This document shows positions 1 through 7,578 of a stretch of 12,313 nucleotides of DNA, one piece after another. Numbering within the stretch: position 1 is the stretch's first letter; each line of letters starts with the position of its first letter. A model generated the notes under the pieces. It was not told the origin of the DNA and ran no database searches. It saw nothing but the letters and a program-made list of their open reading frames with translations. Made by a program: the position numbers and the translations under genes. The stretch spans positions 1 to 12,313 of the forward strand of contig DOHE01000271.1 in the NCBI GenBank assembly GCA_003535395.1, in the 5' to 3' direction. This stretch comes from Clostridiales bacterium (GTDB taxonomy: Bacteria; Bacillota; Clostridia; UBA8921).

Positions 1-579
1 ATGAACAAGGGACTGGAGGTCATCGAAGCCAAATGGCTGTTTTCACTCAATCCGGACCAGATCCAGGTGCTGGTGCATCCGCAGAGCATCGTACACTCCT
101 TGGTGGAATACAGAGACGGATGTGTGCTGGCTCAGATGGGGATCCCGGACATGCGGCTGCCCATCCAGCTTGCCCTTACATGGCCGGAAAGGCTGCCGGG
201 GAACTGGCCGGCACTGGATCTGATGCGGGCAGGCAGTCTGACTTTTGAAGAACCGGACCGGGAGAGGTTCCCCAGTCTCAAACTGGCTTACCGGGCCATG
301 GAGTCAGGCGGCAGCCTGCCGGTGGTGATGAATGCTGCCAATGAAATTGCCGTGGATGCATTTCTTGCTGAAAAAATCGGATTTATGGACATTCCGGCAG
401 TGGTGGAGGAAGCCATGGACCGGGCTGAATTTTTAAAACACCCGCAAACCGGGGACATACTGGAACTCGACCAAAAAGCCCGGGCCCGGGCGCGGGAGTC
501 ATGCAGCCGCCTGGGCAGGCCGGCACGCAACTGCCCGGACAATAATACAGCCAACTCGGAGGGAGGTACACAGCAATGA
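1..579 (+). CDS. dxr: 1-deoxy-D-xylulose 5-phosphate reductoisomerase, C-terminal part (5' truncated by window)
   Basis: Dxr converts 1-deoxy-D-xylulose 5-phosphate to 2-C-methyl-D-erythritol 4-phosphate with NADPH and a divalent metal, the first committed step of the MEP isoprenoid pathway, in the cytosol. The window opens inside the gene. Its first residues, MNKGLEVIEAKWLF, match the active-site stretch of E. coli Dxr that holds Asn227, Lys228 and metal ligand Glu231 (here residues 2, 3 and 6). The ATG at base 1 is therefore internal, and about 225 residues (the NADPH-binding domain and the start of the catalytic domain) lie upstream. Further family signatures are HPQSIVHS (26-33), the LAQMGIPDMRLPI segment and the NAANEIAV motif (residues 111-118) of the C-terminal helical domain. 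After about residue 171 comes a hydrophilic tail of some 20 residues that I do not recognise as part of the family. The stop TGA overlaps the rseP start (ATGA), suggesting translational coupling. Identification is secure. Confidence 0.96.
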   Translation: MNKGLEVIEAKWLFSLNPDQIQVLVHPQSIVHSLVEYRDGCVLAQMGIPDMRLPIQLALTWPERLPGNWPALDLMRAGSLTFEEPDRERFPSLKLAYRAMESGGSLPVVMNAANEIAVDAFLAEKIGFMDIPAVVEEAMDRAEFLKHPQTGDILELDQKARARARESCSRLGRPARNCPDNNTANSEGGTQQ

Positions 580-1868
580 ATATCCTGCTGGCACTGGCGG
601 GGCTAAGTTTGATCATCCTGGTGCATGAAATCGGGCATTATCTGGCAGCCCGGGCCTTTGGCATCCGCGTACTGGAATTTTCGATTTTCATGGGACCCCG
701 TCTCTGGAAAAAAACCGTGAAGGGTACAGACTATTCTCTGCGCCTCATTCCCTTCGGCGGTTTTGTCAAAATGATGGGAGAGGAGGAATCCTCAGAAGAT
801 ACAGGCGCGTTCTGTAAAAAGCCGCTGTGGCAGAGGGTGACCGTTACGGCGGCCGGCGCTTTGTTCAATGTGATTTTCGCGCTGATATTGTTTACACTGT
901 CCTTTGCCGTAACAGGCACCTATACTCCGACGATAGACAAGGCGGCTCCCGGTTCCCCGGCCCAAGTGGCAGGGATCCAGCCCGGGGACAGGCTTCTTTC
1001 CTATAACGACAGGAATTTTTACGCCTACCTGGATTTTGATATACTCACTTACGGCGCCGGCGATCCGGCTGTTAAAGCCGTAGTTCGCCGCGGGAGCGAA
1101 AAGCTGGAATTTATATTTACTCCGATGAGGTACCGGTATCTCATGGGGGTACAGATCTCTTCACGAACGGGCGAGGATTTCAACCTGATCACCGCAGTCC
1201 CCAGTGCAGATTCCCCGGCCGCGAAGGCCGGGATCCAGGCGGGGGACCGGATCCTGGAAATCAACGGCATGCCTGTGGATGAATACGCAGATATCGCTGC
1301 AGGCCTTGCGGTTACCGGAGAGGATCCGGCCAACCTGGTCATCAGCCGGGAGGGCGAAAAACGGGAAGTCAGTCTGACTCCGGTGAAGGAGCGGCTGATG
1401 GAATACACCGCCAGCGGACTGGAACTGGTCTATATGAAGACTTGGAATCCACTGTCCAATCTGGCAGCCTCCGCCCGCATGTGCGTTTCCATGGTTCGGG
1501 CGACCTACCTGCAGATCGCCTGGCTGATCACGGGAAAAGCCTCCATGGCAGAGGTGAGAGGGCCGGTGGGCATTGTGGATATGATCGGAGAAGTGGTAAC
1601 AGAGGTATCCGGTATGGGCTGGGGCTACATCCTGATCAGCTTTGTCCAGCTCATGGCTATGATCAGCATCAATATCGGGATCATGCAATTCCTGCCTCTG
1701 CCTGCACTGGACGGAGGGCGGCTGCTGATCCAGGGAGTGGAAGGCGTCCGCAGGAAAGCCATCACCCCGGAAAAGGAAGCCATGATCTCCTACGCGGGGT
1801 TCATGCTTTTCATTCTGCTGTTCCTGGTCGTCACCTTCAATGATATCCGGCGGTGGATCGGAGGATGA
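576..1868 (+). CDS. rseP: RseP/RasP-type site-2 intramembrane zinc metalloprotease with two PDZ-like domains
   Basis: This is a site-2 protease that cuts membrane-embedded substrates such as anti-sigma factors and leftover signal peptides (established for E. coli RseP and B. subtilis RasP). The protein is 430 aa. The zinc motif HEIGH lies in the first transmembrane helix (His17, Glu18, His21). A second hydrophobic segment spans about 90-116 (AAGALFNVIFALILF). Two PDZ-like carboxylate loops follow, GIQPGD at 133-138 and GIQAGD at 219-224. The third zinc ligand is Asp379 in the LPALDGGR motif after a hydrophobic segment at about 343-372, and a last helix lies near 402-422. All catalytic residues are present. 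The start ATG at 576 overlaps the dxr stop by 4 nt and has a strong ribosome binding site (GGAGGGAGG, 558-566, spacer 9). Sitting between dxr and ispG it is co-transcribed with isoprenoid genes, a conserved arrangement rather than a shared pathway. The substrate here is unknown. Confidence 0.97.
   Translation: MNILLALAGLSLIILVHEIGHYLAARAFGIRVLEFSIFMGPRLWKKTVKGTDYSLRLIPFGGFVKMMGEEESSEDTGAFCKKPLWQRVTVTAAGALFNVIFALILFTLSFAVTGTYTPTIDKAAPGSPAQVAGIQPGDRLLSYNDRNFYAYLDFDILTYGAGDPAVKAVVRRGSEKLEFIFTPMRYRYLMGVQISSRTGEDFNLITAVPSADSPAAKAGIQAGDRILEINGMPVDEYADIAAGLAVTGEDPANLVISREGEKREVSLTPVKERLMEYTASGLELVYMKTWNPLSNLAASARMCVSMVRATYLQIAWLITGKASMAEVRGPVGIVDMIGEVVTEVSGMGWGYILISFVQLMAMISINIGIMQFLPLPALDGGRLLIQGVEGVRRKAITPEKEAMISYAGFMLFILLFLVVTFNDIRRWIGG
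1860..1864 (+). promoter_or_regulatory. Ribosome binding site deciding the ispG start
   Basis: GGAGG lies at the very end of rseP, within the codons for its last two glycines. It directly abuts the ATG at 1865, which is too close for use, but is 6 nt before the ATG at 1871. This favours 1871 over ATG 1865 and over GTG 1853. Confidence 0.6.
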
Positions 1869-1870
1869 AT

Positions 1871-2917
1871 ATGCGAAGACCGACACGCAAAGTCCGGGTA
1901 GGGGACCTGTGGATGGGGGGGGATGCCCCGGTCTCCGTTCAGTCCATGACCAATACAGATACCCGGGATGTGCAGGCTACCCTGAAACAGATCCGGACCC
2001 TTGCAGAGGCTGGCTGTGAAATCATCCGGGCGGCGGTGCCGGACCAGGAAGCCGCAGAAGCGCTGGCCCGGATCAAAGCAGCCTGTCCGATCCCTTTGGT
2101 GGCGGACATCCATTTCGATTACCGGCTGGCCATTGCCAGCATTCAGTCCGGCGCGGACAAGGTGCGCATCAACCCCGGCAACCTGGGAGGTCGGGACAAA
2201 CTGCTGAAAGTGGCTGCAGAAGCCAAAAAACGGGGGGTAGCTCTTCGCGTTGGAGTGAATTCCGGTTCTCTGGACAAAGACCTTGCGGAGGCTTACAGCG
2301 GGCCTTTTGCAGAAGCTCTGGCAGAAAGCGCGCTACGCAGCACCGGAATGCTGCTGGAACAGGGATTTACGGATATCGTGGTATCTCTCAAATCGTCCAG
2401 TGTTTTGGAAACGGTGGCGGCGTATCGGGCTTTTTCACAAAAATCAGACCTGCCCCTGCACCTGGGTGTCACAGAAGCCGGGACCTGTTATGCGGGCACT
2501 GTCAAGTCTGCCATCGGCATCGGCAGCCTGCTGCTGGATGGGATCGGGGATACTCTTCGGGTCTCCCTTACCGGAGATCCGCTTGAAGAGATAAAAGCAG
2601 GACGGCAGATCCTCCGTTCCCTGGACATGCTTTCCGAAGGGATCACGTTCATCTCCTGTCCTACCTGCGGTCGCTGCCGGGTGGACCTGGCGGGGATCGC
2701 TGCAGAAGTGGAAAAGAGGCTGGAGGGAAGCCGGAAGAAGCTGAAAGTGGCCATCATGGGATGTGAAGTCAATGGCCCGGGGGAAGCCCGGGAAGCAGAT
2801 GTGGGACTTGCAGGCGGCAATGGCTGCCTGATGCTGTTCCGGAAAGGGCTTCCGGTCCGAAGGATCCCCGAAAAAGATGCCGTGACAGAACTGCTGAAGG
2901 AAATTGAAATGCTTTAA
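1871..2917 (+). CDS. ispG: 4-hydroxy-3-methylbut-2-en-1-yl diphosphate synthase (IspG/GcpE)
   Basis: IspG converts 2-C-methyl-D-erythritol 2,4-cyclodiphosphate to HMBPP using a [4Fe-4S] cluster, the penultimate MEP step, in the cytosol. With the start at 1871 the protein is 348 aa, close to the usual length of the short bacterial form lacking the plant-type insertion. The N-terminal TIM-barrel part shows PVSVQSMTNTDTRDV, PLVADIHFDYRLA and VRINPGN; ITEAG and IGDTLRVSLTGDP follow. The cluster-binding domain has CPTCGRC, with Cys263 and Cys266 as ligands and a third, non-canonical Cys269. It also has MGCEVNGPGE, giving Cys298 and the Glu305 ligand. These match E. coli C270, C273, C305 and E312. 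In-frame starts at GTG 1853 and ATG 1865 would add 6 or 2 residues. I chose 1871 for its ribosome binding site spacing and for the fit to the family's N-terminus. It begins 2 nt after rseP ends. Confidence 0.96.
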   Translation: MRRPTRKVRVGDLWMGGDAPVSVQSMTNTDTRDVQATLKQIRTLAEAGCEIIRAAVPDQEAAEALARIKAACPIPLVADIHFDYRLAIASIQSGADKVRINPGNLGGRDKLLKVAAEAKKRGVALRVGVNSGSLDKDLAEAYSGPFAEALAESALRSTGMLLEQGFTDIVVSLKSSSVLETVAAYRAFSQKSDLPLHLGVTEAGTCYAGTVKSAIGIGSLLLDGIGDTLRVSLTGDPLEEIKAGRQILRSLDMLSEGITFISCPTCGRCRVDLAGIAAEVEKRLEGSRKKLKVAIMGCEVNGPGEAREADVGLAGGNGCLMLFRKGLPVRRIPEKDAVTELLKEIEML

Positions 2918-2935
2918 AGAAAAGGAGCCACAGGC

Positions 2936-5900
2936 ATGCCGCATTATCAAAACGGTTTTTTGTTGGAAGCATTGGGGGAGGACGCCGACGGGATGATCCG
3001 GGATATCAAAGTGACCCGGGTGGCTTATTTTTCGTCAACGGATACCCTTTCTCTTCATCTTGAAAGCATGCGGCTGCTGTCGGAAAGGGAATTGGATTCA
3101 CTGAAACAGGAGGTCGCACGGTGGGCCGGTGTGCAGCAAGTGCAGACGGCCGTCCGATATGATGCGGGCAGTCTTTCGGCTCAGGAGGCGGTGAGCAGCT
3201 ATTTCCCCGGGATTCTGGCAGAAGCTTTGAACCACAACAAAGCTGCCATGTCCCTTCTCGCCAACTGCAGGCCGGAAGTAGACGGAAACTCACTTAAAAT
3301 CATCCTGGAGAGCAGCGGCGGAAGCGGGTTTCTATCCACCATGGGCCTGGAACGGCGCGTGGAGGAAGTTCTGGCAAATACCCTGGGAATGCATCTGAAA
3401 GTAGGCTTTGAAGGGGAGCAGGCCTGCGCCGGCTCCGGGCGGGAATATGAGCAGCACAAGCGCAGAACGGTAGCCGAATCCTTACAAAAGGCGGTGGCCT
3501 GGGAAAAGAAGGCCGATCTTCAGACAGAAGACGGGAAACCGCCGGAGGCGGCGAATATGAACGGTTTTCGCCAGCTGCGGACCCGGGCGGCCAGGTCAAA
3601 AGATGCGGAGAAATGCCCTGGCCTTATCGTTGGCGGACCCTTCGACGGACCCCTGGTGCCGATCTCCAGCCTCAGGGAGGACACCGGGCTGGTCTGCCTG
3701 GAGGCGGAAGTGCTGAACCTGGAGAAAAAAGAACTCAAGGGCGGAGAAAAACTGCTTTACCTCTTTGATGTGACAGATTTTACGGAGAGCATTCCGGCCA
3801 AGCTGTTTTTACGAAAGCCGGATGCGGAGTTTGTAGATGAGCGCCTGAAGCCCGGGGTCCGGGTGCGGATCCTGGGAGAAGCCCTGTATGACAAGTATGC
3901 CCGGGAAGCAGCACTGACGGTCCGGAGCATGATCCGGATCCCCAAACAGACCCGCAAGGATAATGCCCCGGAAAAACGGGTGGAATTGCATCTGCATTCC
4001 CGAATGAGCGCCATGGACAGCGTGGCGGACCTGTCCCAGGCCATCCGGATGGCCGCCGAATGGGGGCACCCGGCGCTGGCAGTGACAGACCACGGAGTGG
4101 TACAGGCCTTTGTGGACCCGGATGCAGCCAGGGCACAGGAAGAGACCGGGCTGAAACTCATCTATGGCATGGAATGCTATATGCTGGAGGATGAACCGGA
4201 TTTCATGTGGAATATGGATGACCGGTCCATGGAAGGAACCCTCGTGTTTCTGGATTTTGAAACCACCGGACTGGCACCGGGCAAAGATCAGGTGATCGAG
4301 ATCGGTGCCGTGCGTTACCGCGGGGGCGCGGAAGAAGCCTCCTTCCAGAGTTTCGTAAATCCGGGCAGGAAGATCACTTCACGGATCACGGAGATTACCG
4401 GCATTACGGAAGCGGACCTGGAGGATGCGCCTGCCATGCGGGATGTGCTCCCCGACCTGCTGGAATTCATCGGCGACAGCACTTTGGGAGCCCATAACGC
4501 GGAATTTGACATGGCTTTTCTGGCAGAAGCGATGAAGCAAAACAGCCTTCAACTGAAAAATCCGGTCGTCGATACGCTTCAATTGGCCCGACTGACCTTG
4601 CCTCTCCTGGATAATCACAAACTGGGCACCATCGCCCGGGCTTTTGGCATCGACCCAAAAGCGGCCCACCGGGCAGTGGAAGATGCAAGGACCACGGCGC
4701 AGATATTTTACGCGCTGACTGCAAAGGCCTTTCAGGATCATGCCGGACAGACGCAACAGCACGGGCCGTCAGCGAAGTCCCGCTGTTTTCTGGATTTATG
4801 GCAGCATTATCAGGGAAGTGCCGCGGGAGATCCGCCAGGGCGGGACTGGGCAATCCATATGAACAAAAAGGATCGCCCTAACCGGGTCAGCCATTGCCTG
4901 CTGCTGGTGAAAAATCTCAGGGGGCTCAAGGATCTTTACCGTCTGGTTTCCATGTCCCACCTGGCCTATTTCTACAAAAAACCGCGGATCCCCAAACAGC
5001 GCATCGCGGCATGCCGGGAGGGGCTGCTCATCGGGAGCGCCTGCAATTCAGGGGAGTTGTACAGGGCGATCCTTAACGATGCTCCTTCTTCCAAGCTGGA
5101 ACAGATCGCAGGTTTTTACGATTTCCTGGAGATCCAGCCAGTCGGAAACAGCCAGTTCCTGGTCCGGGAAGGAACAGTACCGGATCTGGATGCGCTAAGG
5201 CGGATCAATGCGCGGATCACAGCGATCGGCGAGAAACTTGGGATACCGGTAGCGGCTACCGGGGATGTGCATTTTCTGGAAGCCCGGGAGGAGGTCTTCC
5301 GGCGGATCCTCATGGCAGGACAGAAATATGAGGATGCAGATCACCAGCCTCCATTGTATTTCAGGACGACAGAGGAAATGCTGGAAGAATTTTCGTACCT
5401 GGGCGCAGAAAAAGCCTGGGAAGTGGTGATCACCACCCCCCGAAACATCGCCGCCATGGTAGAAGACGGGATCCGGCCGATCCCGGAAGGTACATACCCG
5501 CCTGTGCTGGAAGGCGCAGCGGAGGAAGTCCGGGACATCGCTATGGCAAAGGCCTGCAGCCTCTATGGAGACCCCCTGCCGGATCTGATCCTTAACCGGC
5601 TGGAGAAGGAATTGAAATCCATCATTGGGAATGGTTTTGCAGTCATGTATTCCGCGGCGTACCGACTGGTATCCAAGTCTTTGTCCGACGGTTATTCCGT
5701 GGGTTCCCGGGGATCTGTGGGTTCTTCCCTGGTGGCGACCCTGATGGGGATCACGGAGGTCAACCCCCTGCCCCCGCATTACCGGTGTCCGGCATGCAGA
5801 GGGTCTGATTTTGAAACCGGACGGCACGCCGGATCAGGATTCGATCTTCCTCCGGCAACCTGCCCCCTCTGCCAGACTGCGCTCAAGGGAGACGGTCACA

Positions 5901-7423
5901 ACATCCCTTTTGAAACCTTCCTGGGATTCAAGGGAGAAAAGGCACCGGACATTGATCTGAACTTTTCCGGAGTATATCAGCCGGTAGCACATAAATATAC
6001 GGAAGAACTTTTCGGGAGCGAGAACATATTCCGGGCGGGGACGATCAGCACCATCGCAGGGAAACTGGCACTGGCATACGTGCGCAAGTATTTCGAAGAG
6101 CGGGGCCGGCAGGTGTCCGGAGCGGAGGAGAGAAGACTGGCAGCAGGATGCACCGGGGTGAAAAAAACCACGGGCCAGCATCCCGGCGGGATGATCGTAC
6201 TGCCAAAAGGCCGGGATATCCATGAGTTTTCGCCGGTGCAGCGACCGGCAGACAGGTCTGAATCTGCCGTCGTCACCACCCATTTTGATTTTAATTCCCT
6301 GCATGATACGATCCTGAAACTGGACATCCTGGGCCATGACAACCCAACCATGCTCAAGGAACTGGCCGACCTGTCCGGCGTATCCATGGAGGATGTGCCT
6401 GTGCCGGATCCTATGGTGCTCAAGCTGTTCCAGGGAACAGAACCCCTCGGAGCCTCTCCGGAGGAGATCGGGTGCAGTCTGGGTGTGCTGGGCCTTCCGG
6501 AAATGGGGACCGGGTTTGTCATCGGGATGCTGGAAGCGGCAAAACCGGTCAATTTTTCGGATCTTTTGCAGATCAGCGGATTGTCCCACGGAACGGACGT
6601 CTGGCTGGGCAATGCCCAGGAACTGATTGCCAGAAAAACCTGCACCATCTCCGAGGTGATCGGTACCCGGGACAGTATCATGATCACCCTGATGGAACAC
6701 GGGCTGGAACCTTCCACCGCGTTCAAAATCATGGAAAACGTCCGGAAAGGCAAAGGCCTCACCCCGGATTTCATTGATGCCATGAAAGAAAAGGGGGTAC
6801 CGGACTGGTACATAGAATCCTGCCTGAAGATCAAGTATATGTTTCCCAAAGCCCACGCGGCGGCCTATGTGATCGCAGCGCTGCGCCTGGGCTGGTATAA
6901 AATTTACAGACCATTGGACTTTTATTCTGTGTACTATTCCATCAAAGGGGAGGAATTTGATGCCCTGCTCATGTGCGATGGTCTTGACAAGGTAAGTGCC
7001 CGCATGGAATCCCTGAAGGCTGCCGTGGTGGAAAACAACCAGGAAAACCCGGAGGAAGATTCCGGCGGGGAAGGCGTTTCTGCAAAGGATAAACGCCTGC
7101 TGGCTCTTCTTGGGATCATCCGGGAAATGTATGCCCGGGGCTACGGGTTTGCGCCGGTGGATCTGTATGAGTCGGATGCCGTGCGGTTTATGCCGGTACC
7201 TGATACAGGCAGGATCCGCCCGCCCTTTACCGCCATCAAGGGACTGGGAGCCACCGTGGCCGGCAGCATTGTGGAAGCGCGAAAAGCCGGAGCATTTTCC
7301 ACAGTGGACGATTTCATCCTGCGAACCCGGATCAACCGGAAATCCCTTGAGCTGCTCCGGGAGTGCGGATGTCTGCAGAATCTGCGTGAGAATACGCAGA
7401 TCTCTTTGTTTGACATTCTGTAA
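2936..7423 (+). CDS. polC: DNA polymerase III alpha subunit, Gram-positive PolC type, with proofreading exonuclease
   Basis: PolC is the main replicative DNA polymerase of Bacillota. At 1495 aa it is slightly longer than the B. subtilis enzyme (about 1437). Order: N-terminal domain (about 1-230), OB fold (about 247-340) and first half of the PHP domain (HLH 352-354). The DEDDh 3'-5' exonuclease is inserted there, with Asp440 and Glu442 in FLDFETTGL, Asp525, His578 and Asp583. The PHP domain then resumes. Next comes a four-cysteine zinc motif (Cys951, 954, 976, 979). The catalytic palm has Asp1005 and Asp1007 in PDIDLNFSG and Asp1130 in LKLDILGHD; QHPGGM (1081-1086) and a C-terminal helix-hairpin-helix (IKGLG) are also present. 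The protein ends in QISLFDIL, whose QxSLF is a beta-clamp binding motif at residues 1488-1492. All catalytic residues appear intact. The ATG is preceded by AAAAGGAG (2920-2927, spacer 8), 18 nt after ispG. Confidence 0.98.
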   Translation: MPHYQNGFLLEALGEDADGMIRDIKVTRVAYFSSTDTLSLHLESMRLLSERELDSLKQEVARWAGVQQVQTAVRYDAGSLSAQEAVSSYFPGILAEALNHNKAAMSLLANCRPEVDGNSLKIILESSGGSGFLSTMGLERRVEEVLANTLGMHLKVGFEGEQACAGSGREYEQHKRRTVAESLQKAVAWEKKADLQTEDGKPPEAANMNGFRQLRTRAARSKDAEKCPGLIVGGPFDGPLVPISSLREDTGLVCLEAEVLNLEKKELKGGEKLLYLFDVTDFTESIPAKLFLRKPDAEFVDERLKPGVRVRILGEALYDKYAREAALTVRSMIRIPKQTRKDNAPEKRVELHLHSRMSAMDSVADLSQAIRMAAEWGHPALAVTDHGVVQAFVDPDAARAQEETGLKLIYGMECYMLEDEPDFMWNMDDRSMEGTLVFLDFETTGLAPGKDQVIEIGAVRYRGGAEEASFQSFVNPGRKITSRITEITGITEADLEDAPAMRDVLPDLLEFIGDSTLGAHNAEFDMAFLAEAMKQNSLQLKNPVVDTLQLARLTLPLLDNHKLGTIARAFGIDPKAAHRAVEDARTTAQIFYALTAKAFQDHAGQTQQHGPSAKSRCFLDLWQHYQGSAAGDPPGRDWAIHMNKKDRPNRVSHCLLLVKNLRGLKDLYRLVSMSHLAYFYKKPRIPKQRIAACREGLLIGSACNSGELYRAILNDAPSSKLEQIAGFYDFLEIQPVGNSQFLVREGTVPDLDALRRINARITAIGEKLGIPVAATGDVHFLEAREEVFRRILMAGQKYEDADHQPPLYFRTTEEMLEEFSYLGAEKAWEVVITTPRNIAAMVEDGIRPIPEGTYPPVLEGAAEEVRDIAMAKACSLYGDPLPDLILNRLEKELKSIIGNGFAVMYSAAYRLVSKSLSDGYSVGSRGSVGSSLVATLMGITEVNPLPPHYRCPACRGSDFETGRHAGSGFDLPPATCPLCQTALKGDGHNIPFETFLGFKGEKAPDIDLNFSGVYQPVAHKYTEELFGSENIFRAGTISTIAGKLALAYVRKYFEERGRQVSGAEERRLAAGCTGVKKTTGQHPGGMIVLPKGRDIHEFSPVQRPADRSESAVVTTHFDFNSLHDTILKLDILGHDNPTMLKELADLSGVSMEDVPVPDPMVLKLFQGTEPLGASPEEIGCSLGVLGLPEMGTGFVIGMLEAAKPVNFSDLLQISGLSHGTDVWLGNAQELIARKTCTISEVIGTRDSIMITLMEHGLEPSTAFKIMENVRKGKGLTPDFIDAMKEKGVPDWYIESCLKIKYMFPKAHAAAYVIAALRLGWYKIYRPLDFYSVYYSIKGEEFDALLMCDGLDKVSARMESLKAAVVENNQENPEEDSGGEGVSAKDKRLLALLGIIREMYARGYGFAPVDLYESDAVRFMPVPDTGRIRPPFTAIKGLGATVAGSIVEARKAGAFSTVDDFILRTRINRKSLELLRECGCLQNLRENTQISLFDIL
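7380..7401 (+). terminator. Possible hairpin terminator inside the 3' end of polC
   Basis: A perfect 8-bp inverted repeat lies here: ATCTGCGT (7380-7387), loop GAGAAT, ACGCAGAT (7394-7401). It is followed by the T-rich run CTCTTTGTTTG. It falls in the codons just before the PolC clamp-binding motif, about 20 nt before the stop, and upstream of the rimP promoter. The stem is only half GC and the T tract is interrupted, so it would be weak as an intrinsic terminator. Chance or mRNA stabilisation are alternatives. Confidence 0.3.
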
Positions 7424-7447
7424 AAACACACATTCTTTAAAAAAATC

Positions 7448-7476
7448 TTGCTATATTTAAAGAGTTCAAGTATAAT
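7448..7476 (+). promoter_or_regulatory. Sigma-A type promoter of the rimP-nusA-rnpM-ylxQ-infB operon
   Basis: The -35 box is TTGCTA (7448-7453) and the -10 box is TATAAT (7471-7476), a full consensus hexamer, with a 17-nt spacer. A run of seven A (7439-7445) directly upstream of the -35 resembles a proximal UP element. Transcription would begin near 7483, giving a leader of about 80 nt before rimP. An AT-only inverted repeat (CTTTAAA 7435-7441, TTTAAAG 7456-7462) straddles the -35 box; I give it little weight. This is the only convincing promoter I saw in the window. Confidence 0.85.
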
Positions 7477-7497
7477 GAAAGCGCAAATGAGGCGTTG

Positions 7498-7528
7498 ACG
7501 AAAGAGTGGGCAAATCCCACTCTTTCGT
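7498..7528 (+). terminator. Leader hairpin / putative transcription attenuator upstream of rimP
   Basis: This is a perfect 13-bp stem: ACGAAAGAGTGGG (7498-7510), loop CAAAT (7511-7515), CCCACTCTTTCGT (7516-7528). It lies inside the predicted leader, about 15 nt after the likely transcription start. The GC-rich core GAGTGGG/CCCACTC is followed by TTTCGTATTGTT, an interrupted U tract. A strong stem with a poor U tract is the profile of a NusA-dependent terminator. In B. subtilis NusA is reported to repress its own operon through such a leader terminator, so the same feedback is plausible here by inference. It may also stop read-through from polC. A role in mRNA stability or RNase III processing is possible instead. 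Confidence 0.75.
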
Positions 7529-7546
7529 ATTGTTACATGAAAAACC

Positions 7547-7553
7547 GGAGGAG
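7547..7553 (+). promoter_or_regulatory. Ribosome binding site of rimP, spaced best for an overlapping short ORF
   Basis: GGAGGAG (7547-7553) is the only strong ribosome binding site in the leader. From GGAGG, the out-of-frame ATG at 7558 is 6 nt away, the rimP ATG at 7566 is 14 nt away and the in-frame GTG at 7575 is 23 nt away. The mismatch with rimP spacing makes the rimP start uncertain and suggests the short ORF may be translated first. Confidence 0.6.
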
Positions 7554-7557
7554 CGGG

Positions 7558-7578
7558 ATGAAAGGATGGCGGGAGTGA
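7558..7578 (+). other. Possible 6-codon upstream ORF overlapping the rimP start
   Basis: ATG at 7558 opens the reading MKGWRE followed by TGA (7576-7578), in a different frame from rimP. It has the best-spaced ribosome binding site in the leader (6 nt). An upstream in-frame ATG at 7537, without a visible ribosome binding site, would extend it to 13 residues. Its TGA overlaps an in-frame rimP GTG at 7575 as GTGA, the layout of translational coupling. There is no protein-level evidence; it may be a chance ORF. Confidence 0.25.

Noticed and set aside
1853..1870. Longer ispG from GTG 1853 or ATG 1865
   Set aside because: GTG 1853 overlaps rseP by 16 nt without a ribosome binding site, and ATG 1865 abuts the GGAGG with no spacer. 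ATG 1871 has a 6-nt spacer.
5834..7429. 531-codon minus-strand ORF opposite polC
   Set aside because: It covers highly conserved PolC palm and C-terminal motifs on the + strand and has no recognisable domain of its own. It is a shadow in GC-rich coding DNA.
7435..7462. CTTTAAA/TTTAAAG inverted repeat around the -35 box as an operator
   Set aside because: It is AT-only and 7 bp long in an AT-rich promoter region where such repeats arise by chance.
7487..7498. Three-codon leader ORF (MRR) just before the hairpin
   Set aside because: It has no ribosome binding site and sits almost at the predicted transcript start. Its stop touching the hairpin is probably chance.
7506..7565. Upstream extension of rimP from GTG 7506
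   Set aside because: It would start inside the leader hairpin, lacks a ribosome binding site and adds 20 residues with no counterpart in RimP proteins.
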